Shown piece by piece: positions 24,220-32,435 of a stretch of DNA of 38,476 nt. Every line of letters begins with the position of its first letter. The first letter of the stretch is position 1. A program made the translations under genes and the position numbers. The notes below the pieces were generated by a model that did no database searches, had not been told where the DNA came from, and saw only the letters and a list, made by a program, of their open reading frames with translations. Origin of the DNA: Myxococcota bacterium (GTDB lineage Bacteria; Myxococcota_A; UBA9160; UBA4427); the NCBI GenBank assembly GCA_028278345.1, contig JANQEL010000272.1, forward strand, positions 1 through 38,476, written 5' to 3'.

Positions 24220-24804
24220 GTGCCGAAAGCCGTCGATGTCGATCAGAAGCGGGCCGAATTCGTGGCTGCGAGCTGGGATGTGATCGCGAGGGAGGGCCTG
24301 AAGGCCGCGACGCTCCGACGGGTCGCCGCCGAGGCGGGCTGCACGACGGGCGCCCTCACCCACTACTTTGCGAATCGACGCGCGCTGTTGATCGGCGCAC
24401 TTCGCAGCGCGCACTTCCAGGCCGGCGCACGCATGCTGGCGCGACTCGAGGGCGATGCGCCGGTTCGCGAGAAGCTGCGCGCCGTCCTGCTCGAATCGCT
24501 TCCCCTCGATGCCGTGCGTGTACGGGAGTGGCGCGTGTGGCTCGCGTTCTGGGCCGAGGCGATGAACGACGCCGAGCTCGCGAGCGAAAACGATCGCCGC
24601 TACGAGGAGTGGCGCGCGCTGCTCGAGGGTCTGTTCTCCGGGATCGAGGGCGCCGCCAACCTCAGCGCACAGGCGATCGCCTTCATCGATGGACTCGGCC
24701 TGCGGGTTGCGCGCGTTGCGCCGGGGGATGCCGCCGCGCTTTCGCGCGAGCAGGCTGCGTGTGGCGAGCTGCTCGACGCGTGGTTGGCGTCGTTGCGGCT
24801 CTGA
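24220..24804 (+). CDS. TetR/AcrR family transcriptional regulator
   Basis: A protein of 194 residues. The N-terminal helix-turn-helix domain is typical: FVAASWDVIAREGLKAATLR, then GCTTGALTHYFANRRALL as the recognition helix region (about 44-61). The C-terminal helical domain resembles the BetI-like ligand-binding part. The start is GTG with AAGGGA upstream. The palindrome at 24178-24201 directly upstream is a strong autoregulatory operator candidate. The two downstream genes encode membrane proteins, including an MFS transporter, which suits a ligand-responsive efflux or uptake switch. The ligand is unknown. Confidence 0.95.
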   Translation: MPKAVDVDQKRAEFVAASWDVIAREGLKAATLRRVAAEAGCTTGALTHYFANRRALLIGALRSAHFQAGARMLARLEGDAPVREKLRAVLLESLPLDAVRVREWRVWLAFWAEAMNDAELASENDRRYEEWRALLEGLFSGIEGAANLSAQAIAFIDGLGLRVARVAPGDAAALSREQAACGELLDAWLASLRL

Positions 24805-24852
24805 TCGAACCCGACCGCAGCCCTGCGGCATCCACCTGCGAGGTACGTCGTC

Positions 24853-25290
24853 ATGTCCCGACCGCTATCGATCGCCCTCAGCTTCACCGACATCGCCTTC
24901 TTGTTGTATTGGCTGCTGGCGGGGCTCTCGACGGCCGGAATCGTCTCGCTTCCTCCCGAGTGGATGTACGCCAACCACGACCAGCCCGACGTCATCGCCT
25001 GGAACTGGTCGTTCTTTCCGATGGATCTCGCCTTTTCGTACTTCGGGCTGCGCGCGGTCGCAGCGGCGCGGCAGGGTCGCGAGATCTGGCGCCCCTATGC
25101 GATCGTCTCCCTCACCTTGACCATGGCCGCCGGCGGCATGGCGGTGAGCTATTGGGTGCTGATGAAGGAGTTCAACCCTTCGTGGTTCTTCGCGAACCTG
25201 GCCCTGGTGATCTGGCCGCTCTTCTTCATGCCGCGCCTGCTCGCTGAGAGCGCCGCGAATCGATCTGCCCCATCCGCCGAGATCTCGTGA
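24853..25290 (+). CDS. Small integral membrane protein, YvaD/DUF5360-like
   Basis: A protein of 145 residues with four predicted membrane helices: about 6-30, 50-70, 80-105 and 112-130. The stretch FTDIAFLLYWLLAGL and the motif VIAWNWSFFPMDLAFSY resemble the DUF5360 family, to which Bacillus YvaD belongs; I make this assignment from memory. The function of the family is unknown. The stop overlaps the GTG start of the MFS gene (GTGA), and the TetR gene ends 48 bp upstream. The three genes therefore look like one regulated unit. Confidence 0.8.
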   Translation: MSRPLSIALSFTDIAFLLYWLLAGLSTAGIVSLPPEWMYANHDQPDVIAWNWSFFPMDLAFSYFGLRAVAAARQGREIWRPYAIVSLTLTMAAGGMAVSYWVLMKEFNPSWFFANLALVIWPLFFMPRLLAESAANRSAPSAEIS

Positions 25291-26474
25291 CCGAAACCTC
25301 CCCCCTGCCGCGCGTGCTCTTCTCTTCCTGTTTGCTGCACGCGGTGGTGGTGGGAGCGGCCTACCTGAGCATGCCGCCGCTGTTCGATCAGATCGTGCGG
25401 CTCGAGGGGTGGTCGCTGGCGTCGTTGCAACGGGGATGGGCGTTCATTCCCCTCGGTTCGGGGCTGGTGGCCCTCGCGAGTGGAGCCTTCCTGCAGCGGC
25501 GTCACGATCGCGCGCTGATCTCGCTGGCGGGCGTGGCCGTGGTCGCGGGCGTCGTGTTGCGTGGTGCCGCGAGCGAACTCACCGGCTTCATCGCGTCGCT
25601 CTTTCTCTACGGCATGGGTTGTGGAGCGCTGCTCGTCTCGATCACGAGCCGCGTGACGCGCGTCCACACCGGTGAACGCGCGGGGCTCGCCCAGGCGGCC
25701 TTCTTCGGCGCGTACACGGTCGGCTCGGCCATCGGGCTCGCGAGCGCCGAAGTCCTCGCAGGTTGGCTCGGCGGTTGGCGCGAGGTTTCGTTCTTCTGGG
25801 CCGGGGCTTGTGCGCTCTCCCTGTTGCCCGCCCTGCGCGCTTCGATGCCACCGGCCGGTATTGCGACACCGCGCGCGCCCGAGTCGCATGCGCGAGCGGG
25901 CTATCGCAAGGGCGTCGCGCGCTACTGCAGCGTCTATGCGATCTACATCGGCGGCTACCTCGGGCTGATCGGCTTGATGCCCTATCAGCTTCGGCAATGG
26001 GGCTGGCCGCCGGCCCAGGCAGATCTCGTCATGTCTCTCACCACACTGGGCTTCCTCGGCGGGTCGTTCGCGCTGGCCAGTGTCACGGATCATCGGGGGA
26101 GGCGAAGGGAAACCTTCGCGGTCTGCCTCGTCGCCGCCGGTCTACTCGTTGCGATCTCGCTTGCGTTCAGTCGCGCGGGGCCGCACCCCGTGGCGTGGGG
26201 GTCGCTCCTGGGCATCGGCTTCTTCTGCGGTGCGTTGGCGCTCTTCTTCCCCATCGTGATGGAAGATCCGGATACGGGTGGGGATCGTGCGCCCGGTGTG
26301 ATCGCCTTCGCGACGGCTGCGTCCTATGCCGGTGGCTTCACGGTGCCGTTCGTGTTCGGCTCCTTCGCCGCCGAAGCACCCGTGTTCGTCGTTCACGTCT
26401 ACGCCGGGCTCTTCGCGCTCTCCGGGATCGTGATGTCGCTCGGTGGCGGAGGCCGCCGCGCCGAAGCGGCTTAG
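25287..26474 (+). CDS. MFS transporter
   Basis: A protein of 395 residues with about twelve hydrophobic segments, standard for the major facilitator superfamily. Basic cytoplasmic loops follow helix 2 (LQRRHDR) and helix 8 (DHRGRRRE), as in the family's repeated loop signature. The start is GTG, overlapping the stop of the YvaD-like gene, so expression is coupled. The fold resembles the monocarboxylate/oxalate-type MFS group (MCT-like), but no substrate residues are diagnostic. It is probably controlled by the upstream TetR protein. A terminator-like hairpin follows 11 bases after the stop. Confidence 0.9.
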   Translation: MTETSPLPRVLFSSCLLHAVVVGAAYLSMPPLFDQIVRLEGWSLASLQRGWAFIPLGSGLVALASGAFLQRRHDRALISLAGVAVVAGVVLRGAASELTGFIASLFLYGMGCGALLVSITSRVTRVHTGERAGLAQAAFFGAYTVGSAIGLASAEVLAGWLGGWREVSFFWAGACALSLLPALRASMPPAGIATPRAPESHARAGYRKGVARYCSVYAIYIGGYLGLIGLMPYQLRQWGWPPAQADLVMSLTTLGFLGGSFALASVTDHRGRRRETFAVCLVAAGLLVAISLAFSRAGPHPVAWGSLLGIGFFCGALALFFPIVMEDPDTGGDRAPGVIAFATAASYAGGFTVPFVFGSFAAEAPVFVVHVYAGLFALSGIVMSLGGGGRRAEAA

Positions 26475-26485
26475 CCCCGAACGTG

Positions 26486-26518
26486 GAAGGGCCCCCACGC
26501 CATGCGCGGAGGCCCTTC
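26486..26518. terminator. Bidirectional terminator-like hairpin
   Basis: GAAGGGCC at 26486-26493 pairs with GGCCCTTC at 26511-26518, with two further G-C pairs possible after one mismatch. It lies in the 95-bp gap between the convergent MFS and lipoprotein genes. There is no T-tract, so it may not be a classical intrinsic terminator. Confidence 0.6.
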
Positions 26519-26569
26519 GACTTGCTGCGGGTTTCGTCTGCGACCCGCGCGGACGCGAGCCAGCGGAGG

Positions 26570-27670
26570 TCAGTCTGCGCTGACCAGGACGAGGTTGTAG
26601 AACTCCGTGGCGTCGCCGGGGCTCTGGCCGATGCACAGCAGCATGTTCTTGCCCGAGTCGCCGACGTCGTTGGCCGCCATGCAGTAGATCGGGCGGGCCG
26701 GGTCGGGGGACACGGTGAGCGTGCCCGTGAACCAACCGTCCGAAGCGGCCGCGCCCACCATGTTGACGGCGGTGACCGCGATGGTGCCCGCGCCCGAACC
26801 CGGGGTGGCGTTCTCGAGGTCGGTGTCGCTGACCTGGAAGATCGACGCCGAGGTGCCGCCGGCATTCATCGTCATGCTGAGGGCGAAGCTCGAATCATCG
26901 CTCTTGTCGAAGCCCATGCCGACGTAGGTGCCGGCCAGATCGGTCTGCACCATCGCTTCGGCGGGCAGGGCCATCACGTGCTGGGCGTCGTCGTGGTCAT
27001 CAGGGCTGATCTGTACGATCGCGCCTTCGTTCTCCGTGAGATACATGAGGGCATCCGTCACTTCCATGACACCCTCGCTGCAGCTCGCGGTACCGACGGG
27101 GTTCGAGCCCTGAGAGGTCGCGGCTTCGAGCGCATAGCGACTCGGCAGGGTGGCCGTGTCGGTGCTCTCGTCGTACGCGAACGTCCCGAAGAAATCGCGG
27201 CCGGTGTTGTTGGCCTCGCAGGAGTCGCCACCGTTGTTGCACGTCATCATCATCCAGTTGGCGGTGACGTCGGCGTCGGGGCACTCGCCGGAGGAGACCA
27301 TCGGGTAGAGCTCGCCCGAACCGCCGAGCGGGCGCAGCAGGAATGCGAAGCCGGGGGCCTCGATCGCCATGCCCTTGTCGCCCGGGTCGGGAGCGTCGGT
27401 GCCGTCCGCATCTTCGACCGTCAGTTCGATGAAGCCGTTGTCGTGGCGTTCGTAGCTCCCCTCCACCGTGAGGAAGGGGTCATCTTCGAGGGTGTCACGT
27501 GCTTCGATGGTGAATTCTCCGTCGTCGCTGAGGAGAACGGACCATGCGGACCCGGGGCCGTTGTAGCTATAGCCTTCGGGACCGTTGCTTCCGCTGCCGC
27601 CGGAACAGGCGACAGCGAACAAAGCCGCACCGAGTGCGGTCACTAACAAACGGGGGGTTCTGATCTTCAT
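26570..27670 (-). CDS. Uncharacterised lipoprotein
   Basis: A protein of 366 residues. A signal sequence ends in FAVAC, so C22 should be lipidated, and the mature protein begins CSGGSGSN, which favours an exported anchored protein. The rest is acidic, rich in Gly, Ser, Asp and Thr, mostly predicted beta, with several cysteines (ECPD, TCNNGGDSC, ASCSEG, YCMA, LCIG) that may form disulfides. I recognise no family. The ATG at 27670 was chosen because it begins the signal peptide and has GGAG upstream; a start 26 codons earlier is unlikely. It appears monocistronic, reading away from the chalcone-isomerase-like gene. Confidence 0.85.
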   Translation of the reverse strand: MKIRTPRLLVTALGAALFAVACSGGSGSNGPEGYSYNGPGSAWSVLLSDDGEFTIEARDTLEDDPFLTVEGSYERHDNGFIELTVEDADGTDAPDPGDKGMAIEAPGFAFLLRPLGGSGELYPMVSSGECPDADVTANWMMMTCNNGGDSCEANNTGRDFFGTFAYDESTDTATLPSRYALEAATSQGSNPVGTASCSEGVMEVTDALMYLTENEGAIVQISPDDHDDAQHVMALPAEAMVQTDLAGTYVGMGFDKSDDSSFALSMTMNAGGTSASIFQVSDTDLENATPGSGAGTIAVTAVNMVGAAASDGWFTGTLTVSPDPARPIYCMAANDVGDSGKNMLLCIGQSPGDATEFYNLVLVSAD

Positions 27671-27894
27671 GGGGGGGTGCTCCGGTTTGATCCAGTTGAA
27701 TCGCGTTTGTGTCGGTGGACAACGCCCACACCCGCCCGTATCGGACACATTTCAAATTGAATAAGTCAAATTGTCATATCAGCGTGGGGAAGAGAGGAAA
27801 ATCCTCGTTGTCACCGATCCGCTCTCATGCGAACGCCGGAGTGCCAGGTGCCGCACAAGCTGCACTTCTGCGCGTTCGCGCGGGCGCGTTGCGC
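27671..27894. promoter_or_regulatory. Divergent intergenic region with AT-rich direct repeats
   Basis: A gap of about 224 bp between the lipoprotein gene and the chalcone-isomerase-like gene. TCAAATTG occurs twice in direct orientation at 27752-27759 and 27766-27773, 14 bp apart, in the most AT-rich stretch of the area. On the minus strand TTGACT (27763-27768) could be a -35 box for the lipoprotein gene, but its -10 is poor. No coding signal is convincing in the gap. Confidence 0.45.
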
Positions 27895-28482
27895 ATGCTC
27901 TGCACGAGCCTGCTCGTCGCTGCGGTTCTGCTCGGAAACGTCGGGTCGGGTCGTGCGGGGGTGATCGAGGGCGTCTCTTTTGCCGATGAGGTGCGGCTGG
28001 GAGATGGAAGCGACCCGGAGGCCGCACGGCTCCGCCTCCGCTCGATGGCGTTGCTTCGCTACCGGGTGGTCTTCCGTGGATACGTCGCGGCCCTCTATCT
28101 ACCGGATGACATTGCGTCCCCACGCGTCCTGGACGAGACCCCGCGTCGCCTCGAGCTCCGCTACTTCTGGGGCATTGGAGCGGAGGATTTCGGACGTGCC
28201 GCGGACCAGAAACTCGAGGAGAGCCGCTCGGCGGAAGAGCTCGCGGCCTTGCGAGAACGCATCGATCGTCTCCACGCCGCGTATCGCGACGTCGAGCCGG
28301 GCGACCGCTACGCCCTCGACTACATCCCGGGGGCCGGAACCACCCTGCGCCTCAATGGGGATCCGCTCATCGAGATTCCGGGGGCGGATTTCGCCGAGGT
28401 GTACTTCGGACTCTGGCTCGGAGACGACCCTCTCGACGAAGGCCTGCGCGATACCCTCCTCCAGGTGGATGCAGCGCGGTAG
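27895..28482 (+). CDS. Chalcone isomerase-like exported protein
   Basis: A protein of about 195 residues with a short hydrophobic signal (MLCTSLLVAAVLLGNVGSG) and a predicted cleavage after GRA. The mature part (VIEGVSFADEVRL, RYRVVFRGYVAALYLP, RRLELRYFWGIGAEDFGRAADQ, then LNGDPLIEIPGADFAEVYFGLWLGDDPLD near the end) matches the chalcone-isomerase-like domain family of bacteria. Members lack known isomerase activity and may bind fatty acids. The start is uncertain: the frame stays open upstream to 27709, but the signal peptide begins cleanly at 27895. Five bases separate it from the acyltransferase gene, so the two are probably co-expressed in lipid metabolism. Confidence 0.8.
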   Translation: MLCTSLLVAAVLLGNVGSGRAGVIEGVSFADEVRLGDGSDPEAARLRLRSMALLRYRVVFRGYVAALYLPDDIASPRVLDETPRRLELRYFWGIGAEDFGRAADQKLEESRSAEELAALRERIDRLHAAYRDVEPGDRYALDYIPGAGTTLRLNGDPLIEIPGADFAEVYFGLWLGDDPLDEGLRDTLLQVDAAR

Positions 28483-28487
28483 GAACG

Positions 28488-29540
28488 ATGCCCGATTCGC
28501 GTAGCCCGCAGCAGGAGACGCGGCTCGCGAAGTGGAGGCGGCGCACGATCTCGATCTCGGTGATCACGCTGATGTGGTTGCTGCTGCTCGGAACCCTGCC
28601 TCTGTGGGCGCTGATCACCTGGGTGGTCGATCGCCTGTCGAAAGGGCCGAGTGCGTGGTTTGCGAGCTTCGCGTTCCTCACGGGCTACCTGACGAACGAA
28701 CTCGTCGGGGTGCTGGCCTCGCTTTCGTTCGAATGCCTCGCCTTGTTCGACCGCGGCCCCGGGGCACGCATGCGCGCCTTCGAGCGCTACTTCCGCCTGC
28801 AGCAGTGGTGGTCGGGGGGGCTGCTCCGGTGGGCGGGCCGCACCTACGGCCTGCGTCTGCAGGTGGTCGAGCACGCCGACCTCTCGCGACCGATGATCCT
28901 GCTGCTCCGCCACGCGAGCATCGCCGATACGTTGATCGCGGGGGAGTTCGTCTCTCGCCCCCACGGCATCCATCTGCGGCACATCCTGAAACGCGAACTG
29001 CGCGTCGACCCGTGCCTCGACATCGTCGGCGACCAGTTGCCCAACTACTTCGTCGATCGCGAGTCGGACGATCCGGTGCGTGAGCGTGAAAAAGTTGCGC
29101 GCCTGATGGATGACCTCGGGCGCGAAGAGGGCGTGCTGATCTATCCCGAGGGCACCCGCTTCACCGAGGCCAAGCGCGCTTCGGTGATCCGGGCGCTCGA
29201 AGCGCGCGGTGATGTCGATCGCGCCAAGCAGGCGCGCGCCCTCGAACACGTGCTGCCGCCGCGGCTCGGTGGGCCGATCGCATTGTTGCAGGCGAACCCG
29301 GGGCTCGACGTGGTCTTCTGCGCGCACGTCGGCTTCGAAGGCGCCGGCAGTCTGCGCGGACTGGTCGCCGGGGTCCTGCTCGACAGAACCGTGGACGTTG
29401 GCTTCTGGCGCGTTCCCTTCGAAGAGATTCCGCGCGAAGCGTCAGCGCAGGGCAAATGGCTCTACGCCCACTGGCAGCGCATCGATCGCTGGGTGGGCGA
29501 ACGCAAGGAGCAGGCCGCGATCCTCGATCTGTTCGACTAG
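28488..29540 (+). CDS. 1-acylglycerol-3-phosphate acyltransferase-like (PlsC/LPLAT) protein
   Basis: A protein of 350 residues. The catalytic HX4D motif is H142-ASIA-D147 in LLRHASIAD, and the glycerophosphate-binding EGTR motif is E221 to R224 in YPEGTRF. One or two membrane segments near the N-terminus (about 22-46 and 60-80) anchor it. It is longer than PlsC (about 240) and closer in layout to the LCLAT/AGPAT-type acyltransferases with two N-terminal helices. It should acylate lysophosphatidic acid or a related acceptor at the inner membrane. The gene follows the chalcone-isomerase-like gene by five bases. Confidence 0.9.
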   Translation: MPDSRSPQQETRLAKWRRRTISISVITLMWLLLLGTLPLWALITWVVDRLSKGPSAWFASFAFLTGYLTNELVGVLASLSFECLALFDRGPGARMRAFERYFRLQQWWSGGLLRWAGRTYGLRLQVVEHADLSRPMILLLRHASIADTLIAGEFVSRPHGIHLRHILKRELRVDPCLDIVGDQLPNYFVDRESDDPVREREKVARLMDDLGREEGVLIYPEGTRFTEAKRASVIRALEARGDVDRAKQARALEHVLPPRLGGPIALLQANPGLDVVFCAHVGFEGAGSLRGLVAGVLLDRTVDVGFWRVPFEEIPREASAQGKWLYAHWQRIDRWVGERKEQAAILDLFD

Positions 29541-29550
29541 AACCTCTGTC

Positions 29551-30657
29551 CTAGTTGGGATTCGGCGCCGGAGTCGTCGGCCCACTTTCGGGCAGCACGG
29601 GCATCGCGATGTAGGCCTGATCCACTTCCCCCGTCAACGCCGCGAGGAAGGTGCGGATCGATGCGTTCCGCTCCGCCGTGAGGGTCTTGCCGAGCTGATG
29701 CTCACCCATGATCTGCACGGCCTGCTCGAGGCTCGCGATCGAACCGTCGTGGAAGTAGGGCCCGGTCTTCGCGATGTTGCGCAGCGAGGGCACCTTGAAG
29801 ACCTGGCGGTCGGCCTCGTTGCCCGTCACTTCGAAGCGCCCCTGGTCCTTCGTCTCGTACGGCTTCACGGCACCGAGCTTCTGGTACATCGTGCCGCCGA
29901 AGGTCGACCCCATGTGGCAGGTCGGGCAACCCGTCTGGATGAAGGCCTCGAGGCCGTCGAGTTCGGCCGACGAGAGCGCGCCGGCATCCCCCTCGACGAA
30001 GGCGTCGAAGCGGCCCGGCGTCATCAACTTGCGCTCGAAGGCGCCGATCGCCCGCGCCATGTTGGCGTAGGTCAGCGCCGGATCGTCTTCGGGGAAGGCC
30101 TTGGGGAACTGGTCGACGTAGCCCGGGATCGACTTCAACACGGTGAGCACCGCGGCCTCGCTCGGCATCGCCATTTCGATCGGGTTCAGCACGGGGCCCT
30201 GGGCCTGGGCTTCGACGTCGGGGGCGCGGCCATCCCAGAACTGCGCGACGTGACCGGCGGCGTTGTATACGGTCGGGGAGTTGCGCCCGCCGCGTTGCCC
30301 GCGATGGCCCGGGGAGGTGGGCTCGCTGTCCTGACCGAAGTTGTCGAGCAGGTGGCAGCTGTTGCACGCGATGTCGTGGTTCTTCGACAGGCGCTTGTCG
30401 TAGTAGAGCTGCCGGCCGAGATCGATCTTGGCATCGTTCAACTTGTTCGCGGGGTTGCTCACCTGGTCGGGTAGGGCACCGAAGATGGTGGCGGCCTGCT
30501 GGCGCAGCACCTCGACGTCGGCATCACTCCGCTGCTTTTCGACGAGGTTCGAGATCCCGAGACCATCGCCCGCACAGGCGGTGAAGATGCCCGCCGCGAG
30601 GGCGGCGAGAGCGAGGGTGAGGAGCGAGGTCGAAATGCGCGTGGCCTTGGAGTTCAT
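29551..30657 (-). CDS. Di-heme cytochrome c peroxidase family protein
   Basis: A protein of 368 residues with two c-type heme sites: C98-NS-C101-H102 and C244-PT-C247-H248. Family motifs include LGRQLYYDKRLS, RNSPTVYNA and FKVPSLRNIAKTGPYFHDG with a distal histidine-type region. The first 28 residues are a signal that ends FTAC, so C28 may be lipidated, anchoring the protein in a membrane; the -3 residue is unusual, so simple periplasmic release is also possible. The C-terminal tail is Pro/Thr-rich. It would reduce hydrogen peroxide with electrons from a periplasmic cytochrome, although some relatives (MauG-like) oxidise other substrates. The ATG has AAAGGGAAAG upstream. Confidence 0.92.
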   Translation of the reverse strand: MNSKATRISTSLLTLALAALAAGIFTACAGDGLGISNLVEKQRSDADVEVLRQQAATIFGALPDQVSNPANKLNDAKIDLGRQLYYDKRLSKNHDIACNSCHLLDNFGQDSEPTSPGHRGQRGGRNSPTVYNAAGHVAQFWDGRAPDVEAQAQGPVLNPIEMAMPSEAAVLTVLKSIPGYVDQFPKAFPEDDPALTYANMARAIGAFERKLMTPGRFDAFVEGDAGALSSAELDGLEAFIQTGCPTCHMGSTFGGTMYQKLGAVKPYETKDQGRFEVTGNEADRQVFKVPSLRNIAKTGPYFHDGSIASLEQAVQIMGEHQLGKTLTAERNASIRTFLAALTGEVDQAYIAMPVLPESGPTTPAPNPN

Positions 30658-30752
30658 CTTTCCCTTTCCATGTTTCCGGTGCGCGAGAAAATTCGCGCAG
30701 CGGAATGTAGTCGCGCAACTCTCGGGCGTGCAATCGCGTAGCGGACAACTGA

Positions 30753-31715
30753 TCAGGCGAAGGCGCGCATGGCGATCTCGCCGAGCAGCTCGATCCGTTC
30801 GGTGAGATCGCCGTTGACCGGAAGGTCGACCGTCACCCCGTCGATCCCGTAGCTGCGCGCCCGTTCGATCTGCTCGCCCACGGTATCGGGATCGCCGTAG
30901 ATCAGGGCTTTGCGCACCATCTCCATCACCGCGTCGTTCCAGCCCTTGGTGGCGGCAATCCGCGCCATGTCGGCCTCGAGCTCTTCCATCGTCGGGGCGA
31001 CGGCCACCATGACCAGCTTGGTGACCTTGATCTCGGAGCGGTCGCGCCCCAGTCGCTCGCAGTGGGCGTCGAGGGCCTCGAGCTTGCGCGGGATGTCGTC
31101 GATCGTGCCGGTGAGATTCGATTCGTCGGCGTACTGGGCGACCATGCGCAGGGTCTTCTTCTCTCCCTGCCCGCCGATCATGATCGGGATCTTCGATACC
31201 GGCGCAGGTGAGTTTGCCGCTTCGGTGGCGCGGTAGTACTGGCCCTCGAAGGTGGGGCGTTCCCCTCGCAGCATCGGGCCGATGATCTGCAGGGCCTCTT
31301 CGAGGCGGTCGAAGCGATCGCCGAAGGTGCCGAAGGGGAAGCCCAGGTCGACGTGTTCCTTCTCGAACCAGCCGCACCCGATGCCGAGGGTTGCGCGGCC
31401 GTGGGAGACGTGGTCGAGGGTGGTGATCGTCTTCGCGAGCAGGGTGGGGTTGCGATAGGTGTTGCCGGTCACGAGGGCCGAAAGGCGAACGTCCTTCGTG
31501 TGCTGCGCGAGGGCGGCGAGCATCGTGTAACACTCGAACATCGGCTCGTCGTAGGCGCCGATCCCCGGCAGTTGATAGAAGTGATCCATCACCATCACGC
31601 GGTCGTATCCCGCGGCCTCCGCGGCCTTCGCCTGGGCGACCACCTTGTCGAAGATCTCGTCGGGCGCGGTGTTGGGATAGGTGAAGTTGGGAATCTGGTA
31701 GCCGAGTCGTGTCAT
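30753..31715 (-). CDS. LLM class F420-dependent oxidoreductase (Rv1855c/TIGR03560-like)
   Basis: A protein of 320 residues with the luciferase-like TIM-barrel. Characteristic stretches are MTRLGYQIPNFTYP, VMVMDHFYQLPGIG, LVTGNTYRNPTLLAKTITTL, LGIGCGWFEKEHVDLGFPF and PIMIGGQGEKKTLRMVAQYAD, typical of the Rv1855c-type subfamily that probably uses F420. The ATG has GGAGG upstream and overlaps the stop of the DUF6151-like gene (ATGA), so the two are translated together. The open frame further upstream is a shadow of that gene. Its reaction, a hydride transfer on a carbonyl or alkene, is known only by family. Confidence 0.92.
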   Translation of the reverse strand: MTRLGYQIPNFTYPNTAPDEIFDKVVAQAKAAEAAGYDRVMVMDHFYQLPGIGAYDEPMFECYTMLAALAQHTKDVRLSALVTGNTYRNPTLLAKTITTLDHVSHGRATLGIGCGWFEKEHVDLGFPFGTFGDRFDRLEEALQIIGPMLRGERPTFEGQYYRATEAANSPAPVSKIPIMIGGQGEKKTLRMVAQYADESNLTGTIDDIPRKLEALDAHCERLGRDRSEIKVTKLVMVAVAPTMEELEADMARIAATKGWNDAVMEMVRKALIYGDPDTVGEQIERARSYGIDGVTVDLPVNGDLTERIELLGEIAMRAFA

Positions 31716-32329
31716 GGAGCCTCCGGTTCGAGATCGCGTCGCTGCTTGGCGTCGAGCACTTCGGGGGTGACGACCGCTTCGCCACTCGACGCGTCGAAGA
31801 AGGGTGAGTCGCGTTGTTCGCCGCGCAAGCGCGCGGAGAGCAACAGCGAACCGAGGCGGAAGAGCATCGCGAAGGGCGCACGGCGATGGGCGTCGATGCC
31901 CGCGAGATCGCCCAGGGCGAAGCGCGCGTTCACGCGCATGCGAATCGGGCCGATCGCCTCGTCGAGGGATCCGTCGGGTGCGAGTGCCACGGCCAGCAGA
32001 CCACAGAAAGGCATGCCGGCGCTCGGCATCGTGTTCGCGATCGGGGTGCGACAACAACCGGCGAACCAGCGACACAGACCGCGGTCGCTCAGCCGCACGG
32101 CGGCGAGATGCTCGAGGCCGGATTCGAACGCCACGCGCCCCGACGAGACCTGGTAGATCTCGCTCCCACCGTTCGCGTCGAGCACGGCGTCCGCGCAGCC
32201 GAGGAAGCGCGGAAAGGCCTGGCAGTCGTCGCAGTAGCAGACGAGGTGGTTGCCGTACTGCGGCGAAGCGCCGGAGACGCTTCCGCGAAGCGCACCGCAG
32301 CCGCAGCGAATGGCGAGGGAGGGGGGCAT
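31712..32329 (-). CDS. DUF6151-like protein with GFA-type zinc cysteines
   Basis: A protein of 205 residues. The N-terminal cysteines C9-G-C11-G and C31-Y-C33-DD-C36 follow the layout of the glutathione-dependent formaldehyde-activating (GFA/CENP-V, Mss4-like) zinc fold. A further GLCRWFAGCCRTPIANT stretch would complete a zinc site. I assign it to the DUF6151 family from memory of the pattern; its function is unknown. The gene overlaps the downstream LLM oxidoreductase gene (ATGA), so the two act together or share control. No strong ribosome binding site is seen. Confidence 0.8.
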   Translation of the reverse strand: MPPSLAIRCGCGALRGSVSGASPQYGNHLVCYCDDCQAFPRFLGCADAVLDANGGSEIYQVSSGRVAFESGLEHLAAVRLSDRGLCRWFAGCCRTPIANTMPSAGMPFCGLLAVALAPDGSLDEAIGPIRMRVNARFALGDLAGIDAHRRAPFAMLFRLGSLLLSARLRGEQRDSPFFDASSGEAVVTPEVLDAKQRRDLEPEAP

Positions 32330-32435
32330 GGGCAGACCTTAGCCACTCCCGACGCGAGTGAGCAGGGCGCTGGCCCGGGCCCGCCGCTCATCTAAAGTGG
32401 GGGACCCCGAGAAAACGACGCAAAGGAGTCCCCTC

